Under the pieces are notes generated by a model. The model did no database searches. It had not been told where the DNA came from and saw only the letters and a program-made list of their open reading frames with translations. Positions 20,540 through 28,392 of a stretch of 64,000 nt of DNA are shown one piece after another. Numbering within the stretch: the first letter of the stretch is position 1; each line of letters begins with the position of its first letter. The position numbers were made by a program, and so were the translations under genes. The DNA is from Saccharothrix espanaensis DSM 44229 (GTDB lineage Bacteria > Actinomycetota > Actinomycetes > Mycobacteriales > Pseudonocardiaceae): NCBI RefSeq assembly GCF_000328705.1, contig NC_019673.1:248001-312000 (forward strand). Reading direction: 5' to 3'.

Positions 20540-20962
20540 ATGCAGGTGCTCTACACGGCGGAGGCGACCGCGGTCGGCGACGGCCGCGACGGCGAGGTCC
20601 GCTCCTCGGACGGCGTGCTCGACGAGCAACTCGTCACGCCGACCGAGCTGGGTGGTCCCGGTGGCGACAAGACGAACCCGGAGCAGCTCTTCGCGGCCGG
20701 GTACGCGGCGTGCTTCCACAGCGCGCTCCAGGTCGTCGCCCGCCGGGCGAAGCTCGCCCTGACCTCGACCGAGGTCACCGCGAAGGTCGGCATCGGCCCG
20801 AACGGCGAGGGCGGCTACCAGCTCACCGTCGCCCTGCACGCGCACCTGCCCGGAGTGGAGCAGGCGGTGGCCGACGACCTCGTCGCCCAGGCCCACCAGG
20901 TCTGCCCGTACTCCAACGCCACGCGTGGAAACATCGAGGTGGCTCTCACCGCCACCGTGTGA
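20540..20962 (+). CDS. ohr: Organic hydroperoxide resistance protein (Ohr/OsmC family)
   Basis: This thiol-dependent peroxidase reduces organic hydroperoxides. Its 140 residues carry both reactive cysteines, C58 in YAACFHSAL and C122 in VCPYSNATRGN, plus the family start VLYTAEATAVGDGRDG. ATG 20540 has AAGGAGAACG before it; the preceding TTG is less likely. The usual MarR-type OhrR regulator is not adjacent. Sixteen nt separate it from dps, so they form one operon. Confidence 0.94.
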   Translation: MQVLYTAEATAVGDGRDGEVRSSDGVLDEQLVTPTELGGPGGDKTNPEQLFAAGYAACFHSALQVVARRAKLALTSTEVTAKVGIGPNGEGGYQLTVALHAHLPGVEQAVADDLVAQAHQVCPYSNATRGNIEVALTATV

Positions 20963-20978
20963 AGGAGGCGCTAGCACC

Positions 20979-21467
20979 ATGGCCAAGTCCCCGGCCAAGT
21001 CCCCGATCACCAGCCCGCTGTCCGACGACCACAAGAAGTCGGTCGGAGCGGTGCTCCAGGCGACGCTGGTCGACCTGATCGACCTGTCCCTGGTCGCGAA
21101 GCAGGCGCACTGGAACGTGGTCGGCAAGAACTTCCGCAGCGTCCACCTCCAGCTCGACGAACTGGTCACCACGGCCCGGACCTACACCGACGAGGTGGCC
21201 GAACGGGCCTCCGCGCTGGGCATCTCGCCCAACGGCAAGGCCAAGACCGTGGCCGCGTCCTCGGGCATCCCGGAGTTCCCGGAGAACTGGCTCAAGGAGG
21301 ACGACGTGGTGGCCGCCGTGGTCACCGCCCTGGCCAAGCTGGTCGAGCGGCTGCGCGGCCGGATCGACGAGACCGACAAGTCCGACCTGGTCACCCAGGA
21401 CCTGCTGATCGAGATCACCAAGCAGCTCGAACAGGCCCACTGGATGTGGCAGGCCCAGCAGGCCTGA
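20979..21467 (+). CDS. dps: Dps family DNA-protecting ferritin-like protein
   Basis: The protein has 162 residues. The inter-subunit ferroxidase motif is intact: KQAHWNVVGKNFRSVHLQLD with the two His ligands, then the acidic residues in TYTDEVAERAS. A Lys- and Pro-containing tail (MAKSPAKSPITS) at the N-terminus may help DNA binding. It stores iron as ferric mineral using peroxide and protects DNA. ATG 20979 has GAAGGAGG upstream. A 17-bp perfect hairpin follows. Confidence 0.94.
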   Translation: MAKSPAKSPITSPLSDDHKKSVGAVLQATLVDLIDLSLVAKQAHWNVVGKNFRSVHLQLDELVTTARTYTDEVAERASALGISPNGKAKTVAASSGIPEFPENWLKEDDVVAAVVTALAKLVERLRGRIDETDKSDLVTQDLLIEITKQLEQAHWMWQAQQA

Positions 21468-21470
21468 CCG

Positions 21471-21507
21471 GTCGGGTCCGCGCGCGGCTCGCGCGCGGAC
21501 CCGACCC
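21471..21507. terminator. Bidirectional intrinsic terminator
   Basis: Perfect 17-bp arms (21471-21487 and 21491-21507) with a 3-nt loop lie between dps and the convergent peptidase gene. It is one of the strongest hairpins in the window. Confidence 0.85.
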
Positions 21508-21532
21508 GCCTTCCGGCGGACGTCCGGCCGGG

Positions 21533-23341
21533 CTAGAGCACCTTCCGGACGAACGCGACCTCCGCCGCGGTCTGCCGGATCGTCTCCGCGACGACCAGCG
21601 ACCCGTGCCCGGCGTCGTACCGGTAGACCTCGTAGGCCGCGCCGCGCGCCGCCAGCCGGTCCAGGTAGTTGTCGATCTGCCGGATCGGGCAGCGCGGGTC
21701 GTTCTCGCCCGCCAGCACCAGCACCGGCGCGCTCACCGCGTCCACGTAGGTCAGCGGCGAGCACTCGCGGTACCGGTCCGGCACGTCCTGCGGCGACCCG
21801 CCGAACAGCGCCCGGTCGAACGCGCGCAGCGGCTCCATCTCGTCCTCGTAGGCCGCCAGGTAGTCCGCCACCGGCACGCCCGCGACGCCCGCCGCCCAGC
21901 GCTCCGGCTGCGTGCCCAGCGCCAGCAGGGTCAGGTAGCCGCCCCACGACGCCCCGTTGACCACGCACCTCGCCGGGTCGGCGAACCCGGAGGACACGGC
22001 CCAGTCGTGCACCGCGGCCACGTCCTCCAGCTCCGTGAGCCCCGGCCGGCCCTCGATCGCGTCCCGCCACGCCGAGCCGTAGCCGGTGGAGCCGCGGTAG
22101 TTGACGTGCACCACGGCGTACCCGGCGTCCAGCCACACCGCGCGGTAGGCGGAGAACCGGTCCTCGTCGGCCGAGTGCGGGCCGCCGTGCAGGCTGAACA
22201 CCGTGGGCAGCGGGCCGTCCGGCGCGCCCTCGGGACGGGCCACCAGCGCGTGCACGTCACCGACGAACACGTCCTGGAGGTCGACCGACGGGGCCGCCTT
22301 GTGCCCCTGCGGCGCGAGCAGCACGCGCTCGTCGCCGTCCACGTCGAGCACCCGCACCACGCCCGGCTGCGCGCCCGAGGACCAGGAGAACTCGACCGAG
22401 CCGTCCGGGCGCGCGGACGCCGAGCCGACCGTCCCGTGTGGAGTGTCCAAAGCGGACAGAATGCCGGTGGTGAGGTCGTAGCGGTGCAACGTGTTGCGGG
22501 CCTGGAAGGTGTGCACGACCAAGAGCGACCGGGCGTCCTCGAACCAGTCGGCGCTGATCTCGCCGGGCAGGTCGATCGCGATCTCGGTCTCGGTGTCGGC
22601 GGCGACGTCCCAGATCAGCAGTTCCTCGCGGCCCCGGCGCTCGTGCAGCACCAGCAGCCGGTTGTCGCCGGGCACCGGGCTGAACGCGATGGCGTCCAAG
22701 CCCTTGCCGGGGCCGTCCCACTTCTCCACGACCGTCTCGCCGGTCGGCGTGACCACGCGCAGCGCGGTGTGCCGGTTGTCGCCGTGCTCGGAGTGCGCGA
22801 GCGCGAGCAGCGTCTCGTCCTTGGACAGCGCGGCGATGCCGCCGTCGTTCTCGTGCGAGTAGACCACCTCGGCCGGGCCGCCGTCGCGCGCCACGTAGAC
22901 GGTGGTGCCGTCGTCGGTGGAGGTGCCGACCGCGACCAGCCCGTGCCCGATCTCCAGGCCCGCCGGGTAGCCGGCCGGCACGCCCTCGACAGCGGGCTTC
23001 GGCTCCCCGCCGGCGTGGAACGGCTCGCTGACCCACACGCCGAACTCGTCGCCGTCGCTGTCGGCGAACCACCAGATGGTCTCGCCGTCCGGGCTGAGCG
23101 CGGCGTGCGACGTGCCGTTCGGGCGGTCGGTGACCTTGCGGTGGGTGTCCGCGGCCCGGTCCCAGGCGTAGATCTCCCAGACACCGCTGGAGTTCGACAC
23201 GTAGAGGCTGCGGTCGGGGGCGTCGTCGGCCCAGCCGGGCAGGCTGACCCGGGGCGCGGTGAACCGGTCCCGCCAGCGGGCCTCGGCGTCGGCGTCGTCG
23301 AACAGCGGGTCGGGGATCTCGGCGGTCGGGTGCGTCGTCAC
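21533..23341 (-). CDS. S9 family prolyl-oligopeptidase-like serine peptidase
   Basis: The protein has 602 residues: an N-terminal seven-bladed beta-propeller (about 30-350, with WDVAADTETEIAID-type repeats) and a C-terminal alpha/beta hydrolase domain. The catalytic Ser lies in NGASWGGYLTLL, the Asp in LAGENDPRCPIRQ and the His in DAGHGSLV. It is probably cytoplasmic, as no signal peptide is seen. GTG 23341 overlaps the TGA of the upstream methyltransferase (GTGA), which fixes the start and indicates coupling. Confidence 0.93.
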   Translation of the reverse strand: MTTHPTAEIPDPLFDDADAEARWRDRFTAPRVSLPGWADDAPDRSLYVSNSSGVWEIYAWDRAADTHRKVTDRPNGTSHAALSPDGETIWWFADSDGDEFGVWVSEPFHAGGEPKPAVEGVPAGYPAGLEIGHGLVAVGTSTDDGTTVYVARDGGPAEVVYSHENDGGIAALSKDETLLALAHSEHGDNRHTALRVVTPTGETVVEKWDGPGKGLDAIAFSPVPGDNRLLVLHERRGREELLIWDVAADTETEIAIDLPGEISADWFEDARSLLVVHTFQARNTLHRYDLTTGILSALDTPHGTVGSASARPDGSVEFSWSSGAQPGVVRVLDVDGDERVLLAPQGHKAAPSVDLQDVFVGDVHALVARPEGAPDGPLPTVFSLHGGPHSADEDRFSAYRAVWLDAGYAVVHVNYRGSTGYGSAWRDAIEGRPGLTELEDVAAVHDWAVSSGFADPARCVVNGASWGGYLTLLALGTQPERWAAGVAGVPVADYLAAYEDEMEPLRAFDRALFGGSPQDVPDRYRECSPLTYVDAVSAPVLVLAGENDPRCPIRQIDNYLDRLAARGAAYEVYRYDAGHGSLVVAETIRQTAAEVAFVRKVL

Positions 23342-24156
23342 GTCCCCGATCCTGCCGGCTGCGGCGCGGCGGGCAGGTTCGCGGTGACCAGGTAGTAGTC
23401 CAGCAGGCCGCGCTCGGCGGCCCGGATCCACCGGCGGTCCCAGCGGTCCGGGTGGTCGCCGAGCGCGAGCCACCGGTCCAGGCCCGCCCAGACGTGCTCG
23501 CCGATGCGGTCCGCGCGCACGTCGGCGAAACCGGCGGCACGCAGGTCGGCGGTGAACCGGTCGATCGGGTGGGCCAGGTCGAGGCCGGTGGCGAAGGTGT
23601 CCAGCAGCTCCGCGAGCGCCGGGCCCGCGTCGTCGTGGCGGGCGAAGAACGTGGTCACGGCCAACCGGCCGCCGGGCGCGAGCACCCGCGCGGACTCGTG
23701 CGCGAACGCCGTCAGGTCCTCGAAGTGCTGGGCGGCCTCGACGGACAGCAGGCGGTCGAAGGTGTTGTCGGGGAACGGGATGTACGACGCCGAGCCGAGG
23801 GTGAACGTGGCCTCGGGCGTGCTCCGCTGGGCGCGGGCCACCTGTTCCGGGACCAGGTCGAGGCCGTCGAGACTGCGCGGTGCGCGGACGAGCACTTCCC
23901 GCGCGCCTCGGCCGCGACCGCAGCCGACCTCCAGCACGCGGTCGTCGGGTGTGATGGTGAGGCTGTCCAGGACGAGGTCGTACAGGGCCCGCTGGGACGC
24001 GATGCGCTGGTCGACGGTGAGCTCACCGTCCAGCGGAATGCCCGCCCAGTAGCCGAAGTTGATGAACCCGCCGGCGAACGCCGGTCGCTCGGCCAGGTCG
24101 TCCGGGCCGTAAATCCGGCGGCGGCGTTCAGCGCGCGCCGCTTCGTCGTCTGCCAT
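23338..24156 (-). CDS. SAM-dependent methyltransferase
   Basis: This 272-residue class I methyltransferase has motif I VLEVGCGRGRGAREVL at about 93-108, GLDLVPEQVARAQR as the acidic loop, and LLSVEAAQHFEDL as motif IV. The start FINFGYWAGIPLDGELTVDQ is reminiscent of the small-molecule C/N/O-methyltransferases of the RebM/sarcosine type. The substrate is unknown. It is the first gene of a two-gene operon with the S9 peptidase. Confidence 0.88.
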   Translation of the reverse strand: MADDEAARAERRRRIYGPDDLAERPAFAGGFINFGYWAGIPLDGELTVDQRIASQRALYDLVLDSLTITPDDRVLEVGCGRGRGAREVLVRAPRSLDGLDLVPEQVARAQRSTPEATFTLGSASYIPFPDNTFDRLLSVEAAQHFEDLTAFAHESARVLAPGGRLAVTTFFARHDDAGPALAELLDTFATGLDLAHPIDRFTADLRAAGFADVRADRIGEHVWAGLDRWLALGDHPDRWDRRWIRAAERGLLDYYLVTANLPAAPQPAGSGT

Positions 24157-24230
24157 CCCCTGATGGTGCCGGTTCGCGGAGGTGGGGTGGCAGAGGGGAG
24201 CCGATGGGCCTGTCCCCTGTCGGCCTGTTG

Positions 24231-24452
24231 CTAGTCGAGCTCTTCGGAGAAGATCTGGTCCATCTTGCGCGACGCCTTCGCGAAGGCGTTCACGACGAGC
24301 CCGATGACGGCCAGCGCCAGCCCGGTGAGGACGCCGGTCGCAGGGGAGGCGAGGACCGCCAGCACACCCGCCACCCCGGCGACGACCATGCCCCAGGCGA
24401 CGAGGTGGAGCCAGCTGCCGGTGGTGGGTTTCATCGCGGAGACGATGCTCAT
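24231..24452 (-). CDS. Small two-helix membrane protein of unknown function
   Basis: The protein has 73 residues with hydrophobic helices at about 15-37 and 41-58, and a polar C-terminus (KASRKMDQIFSEELD). ATG 24452 has GGAGAG upstream and a good promoter (TTGACG, 17-bp spacer, TAACGA at 24522-24550), so it is a real expressed gene. I do not recognise a family. Two helices with a short charged tail are compatible with a stress-related or secretion-related accessory protein, but this is open. Confidence 0.72.
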   Translation of the reverse strand: MSIVSAMKPTTGSWLHLVAWGMVVAGVAGVLAVLASPATGVLTGLALAVIGLVVNAFAKASRKMDQIFSEELD

Positions 24453-24521
24453 GTTCGGCTCTCCTACCGTGAAAGCGTCTGTGGCCGACGTGTTGTCTCG
24501 TCTTCGCGCCGACCTCGACCT

Positions 24522-24550
24522 TCGTTACTTTGCGTGAGTTGATTCGTCAA
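24522..24550 (-). promoter_or_regulatory. Vegetative-type promoter for the 73-residue membrane protein
   Basis: On the minus strand the -35 TTGACG (24545-24550), a 17-bp spacer and the -10 TAACGA (24522-24527) form the clearest sigma-70-type promoter seen in the window. It lies about 70 nt before the ATG. Confidence 0.6.
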
Positions 24551-24739
24551 TCATCACTCATTCGGTGTAACAGAACGTGACATCTGCTCGTACTCCACAC
24601 CACGCTACGTCAGGAATCGGCTACTAGGCCGAAAGTTCACTCCATCGTGCGACCTAGCGCACTGCCAGTAGGTAACTGCATGCAGTGATGGTGATTGGGC
24701 CTTTCGAGTGAGCTGATCACCAGCCGTTCCAGTGCGGCA

Positions 24740-24905
24740 CCTACGCGGCGAGCATGACGTCGTCGGGGACGGCACACCCGGATTGGCGTACATCCGTCGC
24801 ACGTCCCGGTCGCTGAACGGCCGGTTCCCGGCGGCATGCACGGCCCGCCGGTACACGTCGGCGACCTTCGCCCGGGTGGTTCCGAGGAGCGCCCCGACAT
24901 CGCGC
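24740..24905 (-). pseudogene. Unidentified gene relic
   Basis: On the minus strand the text TTRAKVADVYRRAVHAAG, then NRPFSDRDVRRMYANPG, reads like a real protein C-terminus. After a one-base shift the frame continues VPDDVMLAA and stops. No start or complete domain is found. It lies back-to-back with the MarR relic, so both look like leftovers of one degraded locus. Confidence 0.35.
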
Positions 24906-25241
24906 TGTGCCGGCTGTCGACCGCCGTGGTTCGCGCGGCGGAGGCGCAGTCCGAGGTCAGCGGGGTGGGCGTGGGGCAACACCTGGTGCTGAAGATGCTC
25001 GCCGCAGTCGGCCCATGCTCCCAGCAGGCGCTCAGCGAGGAACTGCGCATCGACCGCAGCGTGATGGTCGGCCTCGCGGACGACCTGGAGAAGGCCGGGC
25101 ACGTCACCCGAACGCGCAACCCGATCGACCGACGTGCCTACGAGGTGGTCATCACCGAGACTGGCAGCGGGTGCTGGCGCACGCGGTCGAGGACGCGCCC
25201 ACCTGACCAGCCTGCTGGCCAAGCTCCTGCACCGACCCTGA
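24893..25241 (+). pseudogene. MarR family regulator, frameshifted remnant
   Basis: Without a start, the frame reads LCRLSTAVVRAAEAQ, then a full MarR winged helix (ALSEELRIDRSVMVGLADDL, then EKAGHVTRTRNPIDRRAYEV). Near 25164 the frame breaks; one frame over it continues QRVLAHAVEDA, and near 25198 it breaks again to continue AHLTSLLAKLLHRP and stop at 25241. Each break is explained by one missing base. The three pieces joined make a normal MarR C-terminal half, so this is a decayed gene rather than chance text. Sequencing error at both points is the alternative. Confidence 0.7.
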
Positions 25242-25260
25242 CCCGGAAAGGCGCCCCCCG

Positions 25261-25677
25261 TTGAGCCGCACCCGCTTAACCGCCGCCCTGGCCCTAGCTC
25301 TCCTGGCCGCCTGCACCCCCACACCCCCACCGACCACCACCCGAACGCCCACCCCGACACCCGCCCAGCCGACCACCGACCAACCCGCGCCCCCAACCCC
25401 GGCTCCGACGTCGGCACAGCCTTCCCCCGCCTCCGCCCCTGCCTCCGCCGCGAAGACGTGCACAGTCCCGAACGTCGTCGGCATGGTCCACCAGACCGCC
25501 CAGGACACCATGCAAGCCGCCGGCTTCTACCGCCTGCGCGAGGAAGACGCCACCGGCCAGGGCCGCCTGCTCGTCGTGGACCGGAACTGGACGACGACGG
25601 CGCAGAACGTCGAGGCGGGCAAAGAGATCCCGTGCGACACGGTGGTCGTGCTGTCGGCCAAGAAGACCGGCGAGTGA
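25261..25677 (+). CDS. PASTA-domain lipoprotein
   Basis: The protein has 138 residues. A lipoprotein signal with lipobox LLAAC ends at C18. A Thr/Pro-rich linker (about 19-65) leads to one PASTA-like domain (VPNVVGMVHQTAQDTMQAAG, later VLSAKK). PASTA domains bind peptidoglycan fragments or beta-lactams, so an envelope-attached sensor or binder is likely. TTG 25261 is used as start because GGAAAGG precedes it and it puts the signal at the N-terminus. Confidence 0.75.
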   Translation: MSRTRLTAALALALLAACTPTPPPTTTRTPTPTPAQPTTDQPAPPTPAPTSAQPSPASAPASAAKTCTVPNVVGMVHQTAQDTMQAAGFYRLREEDATGQGRLLVVDRNWTTTAQNVEAGKEIPCDTVVVLSAKKTGE

Positions 25678-25680
25678 CCC

Positions 25681-26169
25681 CTACCGCGACAACCGCGACC
25701 GGGCGACCCGAGCCGCCACCAAAGCCCCTCCGGTGGCCACGAGCCTGGCGGCGTTGACCCGGTACCACGCGCGCAGCAACGCTTTCCGCTCATCGGCGGA
25801 CGGCACGCGGTCGCGGAAGAACAGGTCCAGGTTCACGGTGCGCACCAGATGAGCAGTCAACCCGACCCCCACCCCTGAGCAGACGACCGCAGCCACCAAC
25901 CAAGGCCGCCCACCCCGATCACCCCACCCCGCGACCGCCGCGGCAAGAGCGGCCGGCAACGTCAGGGGCGCGCCCACCAGGTAGTACCGCACCGGACTCC
26001 CCACCCCGACCGGAGAAGCCCCGCCCTCCCGATCCGCCAACCGGTCAGGCACCCTCACCACAGCCTCGTAGAGGTTGCCGAAGAACCAGTGCGCGTGCCC
26101 GAACTCCGCCAACCCCAACGCCCGCGCGGCAATCCGCCGAGCCGTACCCGTGGACATGCCGACGAGCAT
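25681..26169 (-). CDS. Membrane protein of unknown function (DUF1772-like)
   Basis: The protein has 162 residues (158 if ATG 26157 is used). The helices are at about 50-85 and 87-115 and a weaker one at the C-terminus. The start GLAEFGHAHWFFGNLYEAVV, with early His and Tyr residues, and the arrangement of short helices resemble DUF1772/anthrone-oxygenase-like membrane proteins, but the match is by eye only. It lies just downstream of tRNA-Pro on the same strand and converges on the PASTA lipoprotein with a 3-nt gap. Confidence 0.68.
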   Translation of the reverse strand: MLVGMSTGTARRIAARALGLAEFGHAHWFFGNLYEAVVRVPDRLADREGGASPVGVGSPVRYYLVGAPLTLPAALAAAVAGWGDRGGRPWLVAAVVCSGVGVGLTAHLVRTVNLDLFFRDRVPSADERKALLRAWYRVNAARLVATGGALVAARVARSRLSR

Positions 26170-26271
26170 GGCAGGACCCACACCCGAATCGGGCCAACGG
26201 GCCACCAAGGGCCGCGACGGACACTCGGCCCCGTCGCTCCCCTTCTTCTCCCGAAAAGACCCCACAAACGA

Positions 26272-26310
26272 GTCAGGCCCTGCCCACAACCGCTGTGGAC
26301 AGGACCTGAC
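26272..26310 (-). terminator. tRNA-Pro terminator hairpin
   Basis: An imperfect inverted repeat (GTCAGG and CCTGAC outer arms, CCAC and GTGG inner arms) starts 15 nt past the tRNA 3' end on the minus strand. Confidence 0.45.
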
Positions 26311-26324
26311 CTGCAAGTACCCGA

Positions 26325-26399
<75 letters not shown>

Positions 26400-26424
26400 G
26401 TCTTGCTCTCGAACGAGGAGAACT

Positions 26425-27384
26425 CTACCTGACGTTGCCGCCAACTCCGAACCGGGTATCCCTTTCCGCGTCGGACCGGGGCTGACCAGCGTCGACGGGG
26501 CGGGCTACCAGGGTCAGCAGGCTGGCTTCGGGTGGGCAGGCGAAGCGCACCGGGGCGTAGGGGGAGGTTCCCAGGCCCGCCGAGACGTTCAGCCACATGT
26601 GCGCGCCCCACCGCGACACGCCGCGTGCGCGGGACCGGTCCAGTTCGCAGTTGGTCACCAAGGCCCCGTAGCCCGGGATCCGGAGCTGTCCGCCGTGCGT
26701 GTGGCCCGCCAGCACGAGGTCGTAGCCGTCTGCCGCGAACGGGTCCAGGACGCGGGGTTCGGGGGAGTGGGTCACGCCCAGGCGCAGGGCCGCCGACGGC
26801 ACGCGGCCCGCGATCTCCTCGTACCGGTCGCGCTTGAGGTGGGGGTCGTCGAGGCCGGCGGCGAAGACCGACTGGCCGGCGACGGTGAACGTCTCCCGCA
26901 CGTGCGTCAGGTCCAGCCAGCCGTGCTCGACCATCGCCGCGCGCAGGTCCCGCCACGGCAGCGAGATCCCGTGGATGCGCTTCGTCTTGGCCGACGGCAG
27001 CAGGTACCGCACCGGGTTCTTGGGGCGCGGCGCGAAGTAGTCGTTGCTGCCGAACACGAACACCCCCGGGCGGTTCAGCAACGGCCCCAGGGCGCGGATC
27101 ACGGCCGGCACGGCTTGCAGGTGCGCCAGGTTGTCGCCGGTGTTCACGACCAGGTCCGGCTCCAGCTCGGCCAGTGCCGCCACCCACCGCTGCTTGGACT
27201 CCTGCCCCGGCAGCATGTGCAGGTCCGAGATGTGCAGCACGCGCATCGGCGCGGAACCCGGCGCCAGCACCGGCACCGTGGCCTGGCGCAGCGTCCAGTG
27301 CCGCCGCTCGATCCCGGCCGCGTACGCGACCGTGGCGGTGCCCAGGGCGGTGGTGGCGAGCAGTGCGCGACCGAACTTGTTCAC
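26425..27384 (-). CDS. Metallophosphoesterase (calcineurin-like, Rv3683 type)
   Basis: The protein has 319 residues. An N-terminal hydrophobic helix (about 5-22) precedes a complete metallophosphoesterase core: DLH in HISDLHMLPGQ, GD in VVNTGDNLAHLQ, GSND in FVFGSNDYF, and GHTHGGQLRIPGYG. It is membrane-anchored and resembles YkuE-like lipid or nucleotide phosphoesterases. GTG 27384 is the start giving a short positively charged N-terminus before the helix. The gene lies two genes from the class A PBP, as in M. tuberculosis, where Rv3683 follows ponA2. Confidence 0.92.
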   Translation of the reverse strand: MNKFGRALLATTALGTATVAYAAGIERRHWTLRQATVPVLAPGSAPMRVLHISDLHMLPGQESKQRWVAALAELEPDLVVNTGDNLAHLQAVPAVIRALGPLLNRPGVFVFGSNDYFAPRPKNPVRYLLPSAKTKRIHGISLPWRDLRAAMVEHGWLDLTHVRETFTVAGQSVFAAGLDDPHLKRDRYEEIAGRVPSAALRLGVTHSPEPRVLDPFAADGYDLVLAGHTHGGQLRIPGYGALVTNCELDRSRARGVSRWGAHMWLNVSAGLGTSPYAPVRFACPPEASLLTLVARPVDAGQPRSDAERDTRFGVGGNVR

Positions 27385-27448
27385 AGCACCGAGGGTAGGG
27401 GGTTGACCGATTCGGGTCGTAGCGCGGTGCCCGGTAACGTCTGCCCGC

Positions 27449-27916
27449 ATGGCGGAGCTCAAGGCGCGGTTGAGGGCGGATCTGACGACGGCTATCAAGG
27501 GCCGGGAGACGGTCCGGGCCGGTGCGCTGCGCATGGCGCTGACCGCGATCACCACTGAAGAGGTCTCCGGCGAGACCGCGCGCGAGCTGAACGACGACGA
27601 GGTGCTCAAGGTCATCACCCGCGAGGTGAAGAAGCGCCGCGAAGCCGCCGACGCGTTCGCCGGCGCGGGGCGCACCGAGAAGGCCGAGCTGGAGCGGGCC
27701 GAGTCCAAGGTGCTGGAGGCCTACCTGCCGGCCCGGTTGGACGACGCCGAGCTGGCCGCGATCGTGGACGCGGCCGTCGCCGAGGTCGCCGCCGCGCTCG
27801 GCGAGCAGCCCGGCCAGCGGCAGATGGGCCAGGTCATGAAGCTGGTCAACGGCAAGGTCGCCGGGCGCGCCGACGGCGGCAAGGTGGCCGCGGCGGTGAA
27901 GGCGAAGCTGGCCTAG
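27449..27916 (+). CDS. GatB/YqeY domain protein
   Basis: The protein has 155 residues with the YqeY pattern: MAELKARLRADLTTAIKGRE at the start, LRMALTAITTEE, then ITREVKKRREAADAFAGAGR and the C-terminal GQRQMGQVMKLVNGKVAGRA. Proteins of this family share the tail domain of tRNA-dependent amidotransferase GatB; their role is not settled. TAACGT at 27435-27440 stands 8 nt before the ATG, so the mRNA is probably leaderless. It overlaps the convergent kinase gene by 4 nt. Confidence 0.92.
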   Translation: MAELKARLRADLTTAIKGRETVRAGALRMALTAITTEEVSGETARELNDDEVLKVITREVKKRREAADAFAGAGRTEKAELERAESKVLEAYLPARLDDAELAAIVDAAVAEVAAALGEQPGQRQMGQVMKLVNGKVAGRADGGKVAAAVKAKLA

Positions 27917-28392
27917 GCAGGACCGACCGGCCCGGTGAACTCGTCGTCGGTCGGGTCTTCGGACCGGGCGGCGATCCAGGCGAGGACGGCCGGCGTGATC
28001 CGGCCGGCCTCGGGGTCCTGGTTGCGGGACGTCAGGCGGCGCAGGAGTTCGTCGTGCGGCACGGCGAGGTGCACCAGCCGCCACGTCCCGCCGGCCTCCG
28101 CCACGAGCCGCTTGTAGTCGTCGCGTTCCGCGCGCCGGCCCAACCCGTGGTCCAGCACGACGTCGCGCCCCGCGCGCACGTGCCCGACCAGTTCCGCGCG
28201 CACCTCCGCGACCACCGGGCCGAGCAGCGCCAGGTGGTCGGCTGCCGGGTAGTCCTTGTCGAGCCTGCCGTGCCGGGCCGCCATCCGCTCGTCCACGGAC
28301 AGCCGCACGACCCCGAGCGACCGCGCGAAGGTCGTCTTCCCCGACCCGGGCAGCCCGACGAGCAGGTGCACGAGGGGGCGCGCCGCCGTCAC
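27913..28392 (-). CDS. P-loop ATP-binding kinase-like protein
   Basis: The protein has 159 residues. Walker A GLPGSGKTTFAR lies near the N-terminus; the VLDHGLGRRAERDDYKRLV region is the pattern of AAA_33/zeta-toxin-like small-molecule or nucleoside kinases. No toxin-antitoxin partner is present. GTG 28392 overlaps the TGA of the PBP gene (GTGA), which fixes the start and suggests coupling to it. Substrate unknown. Confidence 0.8.
   Translation of the reverse strand: MTAARPLVHLLVGLPGSGKTTFARSLGVVRLSVDERMAARHGRLDKDYPAADHLALLGPVVAEVRAELVGHVRAGRDVVLDHGLGRRAERDDYKRLVAEAGGTWRLVHLAVPHDELLRRLTSRNQDPEAGRITPAVLAWIAARSEDPTDDEFTGPVGPA

Noticed and set aside
24605..25768. Long minus-strand frame through the relic region
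   Set aside because: Only a short part reads like protein; the rest is antisense of MarR and the lipoprotein.
27913..28392. Zeta-toxin-like kinase as part of a toxin-antitoxin system
   Set aside because: No antitoxin gene adjoins it and it is coupled to a PBP gene.
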